Below are positions 15,999 through 23,009 of a DNA stretch of 35,739 nt, piece after piece (the first letter of the stretch is position 1; every line of letters starts with the position of its first letter). A program made the position numbers and the translations under genes. The notes under the pieces are model-generated. The model saw only the letters and a program-made list of their open reading frames with translations. It was not told the DNA's origin and made no database searches. Origin of the DNA: Magnetospirillum sp. WYHS-4 (GTDB lineage: Bacteria > Pseudomonadota > Alphaproteobacteria > Rhodospirillales > GLO-3); NCBI GenBank assembly GCA_039908345.1, contig JAMOBD010000030.1, positions 1 through 35,739 on the forward strand, read 5' to 3'.

Positions 15999-18051
15999 CG
16001 AGCGCCTCCGCCTCGGGCGCCAGCCGGTCGGTGGCGGTACGGACCACATGGGTGGACTGGCCGTCGGAGTTTTCCAGGCGGAACTGCGCACTCAAATGGG
16101 GGCGCAGCAACGCGAACTTTTCGGCGTCGACTTCGGAATCTGTGGCCAGGATGATTACCTGCTCGGCGGCATGGGGGTAGTAGTGGCACAGCAGGTTGTG
16201 CTGGTTGTCGCGGTCGATGCGGGCCAGGGGGGTATCGACGATGATCGGCAGTGGCCGGCCCGACACTTCCTTCAGCGCCCACAACAGGGCGGTCACCGCC
16301 AACTGGCGCATGCCGTGGGAAATGGTCAACTGGCCGAATTCGGCACCTTCGGCGTCGATGAAGTGCATGACGAACTCGTCATCGATGGTGATGCGATCGA
16401 TCATATGGTGGCCGCTCATCAGGCTACGGAAGTGGTGGTTGATCGCCTCCTCGATCTGTTGGCGGCGGGTAGTCCGATTCTTGTGGCGATAGCGCTCGAA
16501 GGTGTCGCGCAGGTTGATGGCGATGCGGAGGCGGTCGCTGGCTTGGCTGGCTTTGGAATGACGGCGTTCGAGGCCGTTCAGCCGGCTGGCGATGTCCTTC
16601 TCCTCGGCGGTCTTGGCATCGAGCCGCTTCTGGAGGTGCGCCAGCTCGGCCTCCAGCTTGCCGATGGCCCGACTGACGGCGGCGAACTCCTCTTCCAGGC
16701 GGCGGTATTCCTCCGCCCTTTCGCCGCTGCCGTACTGCATTTCGCGCAGCTCGGCCCGCATCCGCTCCAACTGGGCACGCTTGGCGCTGGCCTCGCGCAG
16801 GCGGCGGGCGCGATCCTGACGCTGGGTCGCCATCGCGGCATTCCAGCCGAGGAAACGCTGCTGCAGGTCGCGGGCGCGACCCAGGTCAAGACTGGCGAGA
16901 AAAGGCGGCGCCGCTTCGTCGGTCACCGCATAGGAATCAAGGATACGGCGTAGCTTGTCCTCGAAGAAGCGGCGCTGGTCGTCCGAGAGAGGCGCGCGCG
17001 GCTGCGGCGGTTCGGCAAACAATCGGTGCGGCAGAACGTTGGCCAAGGTGTCCGCCACCGAGGTCGCTGCCTCGGCCTTGAAATCGATCACTTTGCCCAG
17101 GGGCGCGGCGGCGGCCTTGACCAGGCCGGGGTTGGCCAGCAGAGGCGCGTCGGTGGCCAGGTCGGTCGCCAGTTGGGACAGCTCGGTTTCCAGGGTTTTT
17201 TCCAGGCCCTTGATGTCGTCTTCCAGGCGGCGAGTGTCTGCCACTGCCCCGCCGGCGCGCAGGCGTTCCATCGCCTTCCGCAGATTCTCCGCCCGATCAC
17301 GCTGTTCCGTTAGGTTCGTGCTTTTGTCGTCGCGGTCCCGCTGCAGGCCGAGCATGGTTGCGCGGACCTCGGCCAGCCGCGCTTCCTCGCGGGCCATTTC
17401 CACCTTGATGTCGTCGGGCATGGCTTCCCGCCGCCATTCCTTGACCACCTCGCCCAGTTGGGTCTCCACCCCGGTGATGAAGGACAGGCTGAGCAGGCGC
17501 TCCATCGCCTCGGTCCGGGCACCGTCGCCCCCCTCGGCCAGGAACTGCACCTCTTCGCCATCGAAGAAGAAGAACGGCACCAGTTCGCGGGGCAGAAAAT
17601 CGGACAGTCGCTCCTCCGCCGCTTGGTCGGCTACTTCAACTTCTCCGGCACGATGGACACGGAGATCTTCGTCAAAGCGAGCGCCATTGATGGACCAGGA
17701 GCGGGTAGCGGTGAAAGTGACGCCGTCGGCATCGCCCAGTTCGACCCGGATCGAGCAGCTCTGTTCGCCTCGCTCCCGAGCATGCCGATTCATGATGCCG
17801 GACCAGCCGCGGGGGGTGCCGAGGATGTAGTCGTTGCGACTGAGGTTGCGCGGGGGAAAGCCGACCTTGCGCTGACTCTTGTCGTCGGTGCCGAGGAACA
17901 ACAGCTTCACCGCGTTGATCAGGCTGGTCTTGCCGTAGCCGTTGCGGCCGACCACCAAGGCAACGGTGCCCTCGGACGTAGACGCAAATCGGTAGGTTTG
18001 CTCACCGAGATAGGAAAACAGATTGGTAACAACAATGCGGTGGAAGATCAT
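15991..18051 (-). CDS. dndD: DndD, SMC-like ATPase of DNA phosphorothioation
   Basis: At 686 residues this is normal DndD length. Walker A is GRNGYGKTS near the N-terminus, the DndD hallmark FFFFDGEE lies near residue 160, and a long coiled-coil middle is rich in Glu, Arg and Leu (~200-510). The C-terminal head has Walker B in PIIVDTPLARID. DndD is thought to nick or open DNA, coupled to ATP hydrolysis, so that DndC can deliver sulfur to the backbone. The ATG overlaps the dndC stop (ATGA) and the end overlaps the next gene by eight bases, so the proteins are probably made together. Confidence 0.92.
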   Translation of the reverse strand: MIFHRIVVTNLFSYLGEQTYRFASTSEGTVALVVGRNGYGKTSLINAVKLLFLGTDDKSQRKVGFPPRNLSRNDYILGTPRGWSGIMNRHARERGEQSCSIRVELGDADGVTFTATRSWSINGARFDEDLRVHRAGEVEVADQAAEERLSDFLPRELVPFFFFDGEEVQFLAEGGDGARTEAMERLLSLSFITGVETQLGEVVKEWRREAMPDDIKVEMAREEARLAEVRATMLGLQRDRDDKSTNLTEQRDRAENLRKAMERLRAGGAVADTRRLEDDIKGLEKTLETELSQLATDLATDAPLLANPGLVKAAAAPLGKVIDFKAEAATSVADTLANVLPHRLFAEPPQPRAPLSDDQRRFFEDKLRRILDSYAVTDEAAPPFLASLDLGRARDLQQRFLGWNAAMATQRQDRARRLREASAKRAQLERMRAELREMQYGSGERAEEYRRLEEEFAAVSRAIGKLEAELAHLQKRLDAKTAEEKDIASRLNGLERRHSKASQASDRLRIAINLRDTFERYRHKNRTTRRQQIEEAINHHFRSLMSGHHMIDRITIDDEFVMHFIDAEGAEFGQLTISHGMRQLAVTALLWALKEVSGRPLPIIVDTPLARIDRDNQHNLLCHYYPHAAEQVIILATDSEVDAEKFALLRPHLSAQFRLENSDGQSTHVVRTATDRLAPEAEALDG

Positions 18052-19364
18052 GCCGCGGCCCCTGCGGCGGTACCAATCAACTCCGCCAGACGCCGGCGCA
18101 GCTCGGTGCGGGCGCCCCAGCGGTCGAGGTTGGGAAAGTCGACCTCCAGCTCCAGTACCCGGGCGATCAGGGCCGGGTTGATGTCGCGCTCGGCGGCGAG
18201 ATCCTCCAGCATCACCCGGTCATCTTCGCTCAGCGGCACCGCTTGTCCCCCTGCCAACTCCCTCCCCGCGTCCCTAACCAAGGCCAGGGCGGTATCTTCC
18301 AGGTCGAATTCGCCTGACCAAGCCGCTTGGATTTGCAGCAGTTCCTGGTCGGATATCAGGCGTAACCCAACTTTACCGCTAAGCTCAAGCAATTCTTTCT
18401 CACGCCTGAGAAGTTCCATTAAAATCACACGGCGTGCCAGAGGAGTAAATGGCCCAGGCCCCTTGCTGCCATCGCGCCGGACCGCCATGCGAGTGCCCTC
18501 TTGGTCCCTATAGGCCTTCAACCAGTCTCGGAAGGCAGCCAGGGGTGCCATCCATTCCTCGCCCGATTGGATGAAACCCTCCATGGATTTATCCACCTTG
18601 ACCACGGTGCAAACCCAGCAACCGAACCGGCTGCCGCCGCAAGATGGCGTGTCCAAATCCATCACAATGGGACATTCGCCGCCCACGGCCTGACGGTAGA
18701 GTGTCAGCATGCGATCATGCGGAGCACCCCAAGGCGGCGGATTGTGTTCGTATAGGTACTGCCATACCTCGTCGTCACTCCAATCGGCGATCGGTGTGGA
18801 AACAAAGGCGTTAGGAATTTCATGGTGGGGGTTGAGATTACGCAGGTTGGTCCGTCGCCCGTCCATCCGTGCCGCCCGCGAACTGCTTTCCGCCCGTCTT
18901 GATCCCAATAACAAGACGACACTGCCGTGTTCGGCAACGATTTGGTCAATCGCCCGGCGGCTGGGTTTAATCTTCATGTTGGTCGTGCACCAACGGAACC
19001 AGCGGGTCGGCGGTGGGTATCCCTTGCCGATCAGCTTGGTCCAGAACCCCTCTTCAAGGGTTGGCCGCACGAGATGACACCGAAGGGCAATGCCCCGCCC
19101 AACCGCATCACCCTCGACCGCCAACAAGACCGACTCCACGTGAGCGGCTACGTTGGGTGGCTCCACTCCCGTATCCGAAGACACCACGTAGACCGGCTTG
19201 GTCGCCTCCGGCCCGAGGTTAATCAGGGTCTGGTAGACCAACTGCAAGACCAGCGTGGAATCCTTTCCCCCCGAATAGGCAACCACCCACGGACGTCCAT
19301 CTGCCAAGTAAGATTCTGCCAGATCGGCAAGGATAGATGAGGCGGAATCAGATGATGTTGGCAT
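18048..19364 (-). CDS. dndC: DndC, phosphorothioation sulfurtransferase (PAPS reductase-like)
   Basis: A 438-residue adenine-nucleotide alpha-hydrolase (PP-loop) protein. The PP-loop SGGKDS is at 31-36. The Fe-S cluster cysteines are in WCTTNMK and in the DndC signature with TPSCGGSRFGCWVCTVV. DndC receives sulfur from a cysteine desulfurase and inserts it into DNA as an R-configured phosphorothioate. It is first in the five-gene operon. No DndA/IscS gene is in the window, so the host IscS probably supplies sulfur. No DndB repressor is seen; the XRE gene 168 bases upstream may take that role. No strong ribosome site precedes ATG 19364. Confidence 0.92.
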   Translation of the reverse strand: MPTSSDSASSILADLAESYLADGRPWVVAYSGGKDSTLVLQLVYQTLINLGPEATKPVYVVSSDTGVEPPNVAAHVESVLLAVEGDAVGRGIALRCHLVRPTLEEGFWTKLIGKGYPPPTRWFRWCTTNMKIKPSRRAIDQIVAEHGSVVLLLGSRRAESSSRAARMDGRRTNLRNLNPHHEIPNAFVSTPIADWSDDEVWQYLYEHNPPPWGAPHDRMLTLYRQAVGGECPIVMDLDTPSCGGSRFGCWVCTVVKVDKSMEGFIQSGEEWMAPLAAFRDWLKAYRDQEGTRMAVRRDGSKGPGPFTPLARRVILMELLRREKELLELSGKVGLRLISDQELLQIQAAWSGEFDLEDTALALVRDAGRELAGGQAVPLSEDDRVMLEDLAAERDINPALIARVLELEVDFPNLDRWGARTELRRRLAELIGTAAGAAA

Positions 19365-19532
19365 TGGATGTTTTTCTACAAGAAGGGTTCATTTTGAGTG
19401 GTCGCCTTGGTACGAGTAAGATGTTGTATAAGCAATTGTCATAGAAACAGAACTCCATTTTGCAGGCACCGTTTCCTGTGCCATGCGGCAATTTCCGGTT
19501 CCGAACCATAGGTTCGCGGAGTTTTTCCTGAC

Positions 19533-19784
19533 TCAGAGTTGCAATTCATCGCGCCGAGGCTCGCGAAACCTGACCCCAGCCCCGCCGCCGTTCTCCTGAA
19601 TGAATTCAATACCGGCAACTTCAAGAGCTTTCTGAATGTCAGCCAACGTCCGATCATAGGGTTGTCTGGCCCCTCTCTCGAAATCGACGATCGTCCGTTC
19701 CGCCACCTTTGCACGGTTAGCCAAATCCTTCCGAGAGAGGTCAAGCATGGCCCGTGCCCCCTTGCACTGCGCCGGCGTCATCAT
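19533..19784 (-). CDS. XRE-family helix-turn-helix regulator
   Basis: A small 83-residue protein with a Cro/C1-type helix-turn-helix at about residues 5-60 (QCKGARAML, SRKDLANRAKVAERTIVDFE, then a helix ending in ALEVAGIEFI). Such regulators repress promoters near their own gene. It sits just upstream of and in the same direction as dndC, and is divergent from the AAA ATPase gene, so it could control either the Dnd operon or the mobile element. Start choice is uncertain: ATG 19784 or 19781, or GTG 19796; none has a strong ribosome site. Confidence 0.82.
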   Translation of the reverse strand: MMTPAQCKGARAMLDLSRKDLANRAKVAERTIVDFERGARQPYDRTLADIQKALEVAGIEFIQENGGGAGVRFREPRRDELQL

Positions 19785-19793
19785 CAAATATAC

Positions 19794-19836
19794 CACATTG
19801 CAAAAAACATGTTGCTCTTACTGTGTTCACATTGCA
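19794..19836. promoter_or_regulatory. Candidate operator: repeated CACATTGCA between divergent genes
   Basis: CACATTGCA occurs at 19794-19802 and again at 19828-19836, 34 bases apart, roughly three helical turns. The second copy overlaps the near-palindrome TGTGTTCACA (19822-19831). The pair lies directly upstream of the XRE gene and ~70 bases before the divergent AAA ATPase gene, where an autoregulatory operator would be expected. Binding is inferred. Confidence 0.4.
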
Positions 19837-19903
19837 TAATTCATGCAGAACTTACCTTGCCTCCCCATCACTCGCAAGCCCCCTTTATCCCGCGGTTTTG
19901 AAA

Positions 19904-21349
19904 ATGGTTGCCATGAACCCCTTGGACGATTTCACCCTCCCCGTCCCCGGCTTCGACAAGAAACCGAGAATGCCAAGGCCATCCCTAAAGGCTTGGCGGC
20001 TCTGGAGCCCCGCTCAGGTTCGCCGCGAAAGAGATCGACTGCTGGTCTTCCTGGGCGACCGGACGGCGTTCGGGGAGGCGAAGCACCGCGAAATCCTTAC
20101 CGCCGCGCTGAAGGGTGATGCAAATGCCCAGCTGGCTGTAGCGGACCTCCTTCTGGCCTCCGGCTCCCGTGCAGACGATCTTGCGCTGTCGTGGACTGCC
20201 CTCGCCGCTGCCTCCGGCCAAACCGTGGCCGCGGCTGTCATCGGCACCAAGCTCCTCCGGATGGCACCCCTCGAACAGGGACGCAAGGCCACCGCGCTGT
20301 GGCGCTTGGCGGATGATTATCTCGGCAACGTCTCCTGGGGGCTGCGTCACCCGGAGGGACGCGAGGACCTGCGCGAGGAACTCGCCAAGGCGGGTATGGC
20401 CGCCTTCCGAGATTCGCCCAAGGATTCGGCTGGGGTTACCGATGCACTGCCTGCCCAGGGGCCTTCCATTGTGGTCGTGCGCGCAGAAATTCCCAAAGGC
20501 AATCGCACCCGAGATTCCTTCGATCCCCAGGTCTGGGAAGGCCTGACGAAACCCCTGCCGCTCCTCACCGGCCCCGATCCCGACATTCTGGCAACGGTCC
20601 TGGAGGCCGAATTCCCGTGGTTCTGGGCTGTTATCGAGGCCATCGTCAGCGATCTGCGGCTGCGCCGGTCGGTCGGACTCGAATGGGTCCATTGGCGCCC
20701 GCTTCTGATGGTCGGACCCCCGGGCACCGGCAAGACCCGCTTCGCTCGCCGCCTCGCCCACCTCCTGGGGATCGGCATGGGTGAGATCAATGCCGGCGGC
20801 AGCGCCGACAACAGACTCCTCCAGGGGACCGCGCGGGGTTGGGGCTCGGCCAATCCGGCCTTTCCACTTCACATCATTCGCCAGCATCGACAAGCCAATC
20901 CGCTGTTGTTCGTGGACGAAATCGACAAGGCCGGCGGCAGCGATGGCAACGGCCGCGTCCACCAGACCCTGTTGGGCCTGTTGGAATCTCTCTCCGCCAG
21001 GGCGTGGATGGACGAATGCCTGATGGTCCCCTGTGACTTGTCGGCCATCAATTGGCTTCTGGCCGCCAATGATGCCGCGCCCCTCCGAGGCCCGTTGCTC
21101 ACCCGCCTGCGGGTGGTCCAGGTGCCTCTGCCCGGCCCCGAGCACGCCGGTGCCATCCTGGCCGGCATCCGCCGTGACCTAGCGGCCGATTGGCAACTCC
21201 GCCCCGACGACCTGCCGATCCTGACACCCGACATCGAGGAGAGCCTCCGCGCCGGTATGCAGCGCGGCATCTCTCTACGCCGCGTCCGCGCGGCTTATGA
21301 GGCGGCGATCAAAGCCAATCCGCAACCGGAGAAACGCCTTGTCCACTGA
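19904..21349 (+). CDS. AAA-family ATPase of the mobile element
   Basis: A 481-residue protein from ATG 19904 (an ATG three codons on is also possible). The N-terminal ~230 residues include Ala-rich helical stretches that look Sel1- or TPR-like (DANAQLAVADLLLASGS, then ALSWTALAAASG). The C-terminal AAA domain has Walker A GPPGTGKT (~271-278), Walker B in LLFVDEIDKAGG, sensor 1 in NWLLAANDAAPL, and an arginine-rich C-terminal helix (RGISLRRVRAAYEAA). It is closest to Lon/AAA-type remodelling ATPases, but no protease site is present. It converges exactly on the relaxase gene with no spacer. A second copy of its AAA domain lies at 27224-28002, so it probably belongs to the element backbone. Function unknown. 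Confidence 0.85.
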   Translation: MVAMNPLDDFTLPVPGFDKKPRMPRPSLKAWRLWSPAQVRRERDRLLVFLGDRTAFGEAKHREILTAALKGDANAQLAVADLLLASGSRADDLALSWTALAAASGQTVAAAVIGTKLLRMAPLEQGRKATALWRLADDYLGNVSWGLRHPEGREDLREELAKAGMAAFRDSPKDSAGVTDALPAQGPSIVVVRAEIPKGNRTRDSFDPQVWEGLTKPLPLLTGPDPDILATVLEAEFPWFWAVIEAIVSDLRLRRSVGLEWVHWRPLLMVGPPGTGKTRFARRLAHLLGIGMGEINAGGSADNRLLQGTARGWGSANPAFPLHIIRQHRQANPLLFVDEIDKAGGSDGNGRVHQTLLGLLESLSARAWMDECLMVPCDLSAINWLLAANDAAPLRGPLLTRLRVVQVPLPGPEHAGAILAGIRRDLAADWQLRPDDLPILTPDIEESLRAGMQRGISLRRVRAAYEAAIKANPQPEKRLVH

Positions 21350-22213
21350 TCATGGTCCGAAAGGCATGGATCGTGACGTCTCGAGATCAAAACGATCCCG
21401 CATCGCCATCAGCATCTCACGTTCCTTCCTTACAGCCGCGAGCTCTAATGTCAGGCGCGCGATCTCGAAATTCTCTTCCTGGATCATGGACCGCAAATTG
21501 CCCAGTTCCGTATTTTGGCCGCGCCGTTCCAGCGCGATGCAACCCGGCCCGAGATGCGGCTGCGGGACCAAATCCACTCCCCTGTCTTTGTACGACCGAT
21601 GATCGACTCGTTCCGGCAACTTGAAATGTACCATGGTGGCATTGATTTGCTCCGCGAGGACGGTACGCAAATGAGACACCACATTCGGCATGCCGATTTT
21701 CTTGCAGGCGATGGGGTCCAACTCGCGTACCTTGTTCCCGAAACCGGTCGGACTGGAGGGATCGACCGGCCGTGTCGTCGCCAGCAAATGGGCATGCCAG
21801 TTTCTGCGGTCGCCGCCGGGTGGCGGCGGATGGATTGCCATGTCGATCACGACGTTGAACTTCTTCACCAGATAGGTCGCGAACAGCCAGGCGATGCCGA
21901 CGCGGATTTCCAAGGAGGCCGCATGGGGCAACGCGAACCGGAACTCGCGGGCCACGACGCCCCTGGGATGGCGTTCCTCTTTCTCGACAGCGTTCCACAG
22001 GGCCTGCCGGTTGCTCATCCACTGGGGAGCGCCGCCGGGAAGAATGATCTCATCATAGGCCGTCTCTTCCCGATGCGAGTAATCGTGCACCCGGCCGGTC
22101 CTGTTATCCTGAAGGATGCTCCTGGAGCGGTACGCAGCGGCAGCGACCGCACTTCGCCCGTCGCCCCGCTTCACCGCGTGAACCGAAAGAGAAAACCAAG
22201 TCCCGCCGGCCAT
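21350..22213 (-). CDS. MobA/MobL-family (MOBQ-type) relaxase
   Basis: A 287-residue protein from ATG 22213. The N-terminal region is typical of MobA/MobL nickases: WFSLSVHAVKRGDGRS, then AVAAAAYRSRS with VHDYSHRE, ILPGGAPQW, VAREFRFALP and the histidine motif NWHAHLLATTR (motif III, metal-binding). These enzymes nick oriT through a tyrosine and pilot the strand during mobilization. It is shorter than full MobA proteins and has no helicase or primase domain; the C-terminus is a short coiled coil. A TAAGTGCGC motif like MOBQ nic sites lies 26 bases upstream of its start. In the second module copy (33541 onward) the relaxase gene is missing. Confidence 0.88.
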   Translation of the reverse strand: MAGGTWFSLSVHAVKRGDGRSAVAAAAYRSRSILQDNRTGRVHDYSHREETAYDEIILPGGAPQWMSNRQALWNAVEKEERHPRGVVAREFRFALPHAASLEIRVGIAWLFATYLVKKFNVVIDMAIHPPPPGGDRRNWHAHLLATTRPVDPSSPTGFGNKVRELDPIACKKIGMPNVVSHLRTVLAEQINATMVHFKLPERVDHRSYKDRGVDLVPQPHLGPGCIALERRGQNTELGNLRSMIQEENFEIARLTLELAAVRKEREMLMAMRDRFDLETSRSMPFGP

Positions 22214-22214
22214 G

Positions 22215-22495
22215 CCTCGCCTCAACCCGTTGTTGCTCTAAGTGCGCAGAACGAGTTTGCCAGGAAACCTTGAAAAACCGAAATCCGGGGGAGGATCACG
22301 TCTCGGACGGAGGCCTCAAATATGTTGAGGAGGGCGTCCATACCGGCAGACAAGGCCCCGCTAAAAAATATTTTCTGGCGCTCATCTCATTGGAAAACAA
22401 TGAAAAAGACAACTCGCCAAGCACTGAATCTGGACCTTGTTTGCAACACGGCACCGTACACTGGCATCAGGACAAAAGTGGAAAGGAGAGAAATC
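22215..22495. other. Candidate origin of transfer (oriT), copy 1
   Basis: This 281-base gene-free interval lies between the divergent relaxase and the 114-residue protein gene. It contains TAAGTGCGC at 22239-22247, the core of the nic region in RSF1010-type MOBQ plasmids, followed by CAGAACGAGTTTGCC. The whole interval is repeated at 33541-33822 with the motif and its flanks preserved while other positions drift, which suggests functional constraint. I do not see the RSF1010-type inverted repeat beside the motif. The right end carries the strong ribosome site AAGGAGAG for the next gene. Confidence 0.6.
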
Positions 22496-22840
22496 ATGAA
22501 GACCGTCCTGAAGCTTGACGAGATCGAGGTCCGGATCGCCGACCTGGATCGCAAGATCATTCAACTGAAGGAAGAGCGGGACCGGCGCATAAAGGAGCGC
22601 GCCAGCACCCGGCGCCGGCTGGCAATCGACAGGAAGATCGTATGCGGAGCCGTTGTCTTGGACCTCGCGGCGAAGGAGGAGCGGTTTCGCCGCGTCCTGG
22701 TCAATATCTTGAACGGCGAACTTAAGGATCCCCTCATCCGCCGCCTCTTTGCAGATCTCCTTGAACGGCAAGCAAACGACAACCTGCCTGAGTTCACCGA
22801 AGAGCCCAAGCCGACCACCGTGGAGAACATCCATGGCTGA
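22496..22840 (+). CDS. Small coiled-coil protein, mobilization accessory (TraD/MobC-like)
   Basis: A 114-residue protein beginning MKTVLKLDEIEVRIADLDRK. Residues ~8-45 form a charged coiled coil (QLKEERDRRIKER), followed by a basic helix-rich part with RKIVCGAVVLDLAAKEERF. Small proteins of this shape beside MobA relaxases often help assemble the relaxosome; that role is inferred from context. A strong AAGGAGAG ribosome site lies just upstream of ATG 22496. A second copy at 33823-34167 has the same length and many conservative changes, so it is a real gene. The last codons overlap the next gene. Confidence 0.75.
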   Translation: MKTVLKLDEIEVRIADLDRKIIQLKEERDRRIKERASTRRRLAIDRKIVCGAVVLDLAAKEERFRRVLVNILNGELKDPLIRRLFADLLERQANDNLPEFTEEPKPTTVENIHG

Positions 22841-23009
22841 CCCGGTACCCACACCGAAGGCCAAACCTCAGACCGGCCCGGTGATCGTCGGGCCGGCGGT
22901 CAAGCGGCTGGTGGCTGTTCTTGCCAAGAGGGCCGCAAACGACAATCATGTCCCGGGGGCGTCGCAGGACGCCCCCGCCACCCCTGAGGGAGATCCGCCG
23001 TGCGAGTAG
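22833..23009 (+). CDS. Conserved 58-residue protein of the mobile module
   Basis: A small protein overlapping the end of the preceding gene and the start of the recombinase gene. It has a Pro/Lys-rich N-terminus (ADPVPTPKAKPQTGP), a central helix (VIVGPAVKRLVAVLAKRAA) and an acidic Pro-rich tail. The copy at 34160-34336 has the same length and frame with several substitutions, which supports it being coding. I do not recognise a family. Its place between a mobilization gene and a recombinase suggests an accessory or regulatory role in transfer or excision. Confidence 0.6.
   Translation: MADPVPTPKAKPQTGPVIVGPAVKRLVAVLAKRAANDNHVPGASQDAPATPEGDPPCE

Noticed and set aside
12444-19364. A complete canonical Dnd system (DndABCDE plus DndFGH)
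   Set aside because: No DndA, DndB or DndFGH-like genes are present. Only DndC, DndD and a DndE-like domain can be supported.
19985-21145. A 386-codon minus-strand frame
   Set aside because: It is antisense to the AAA ATPase gene, with low-complexity composition caused by high GC.
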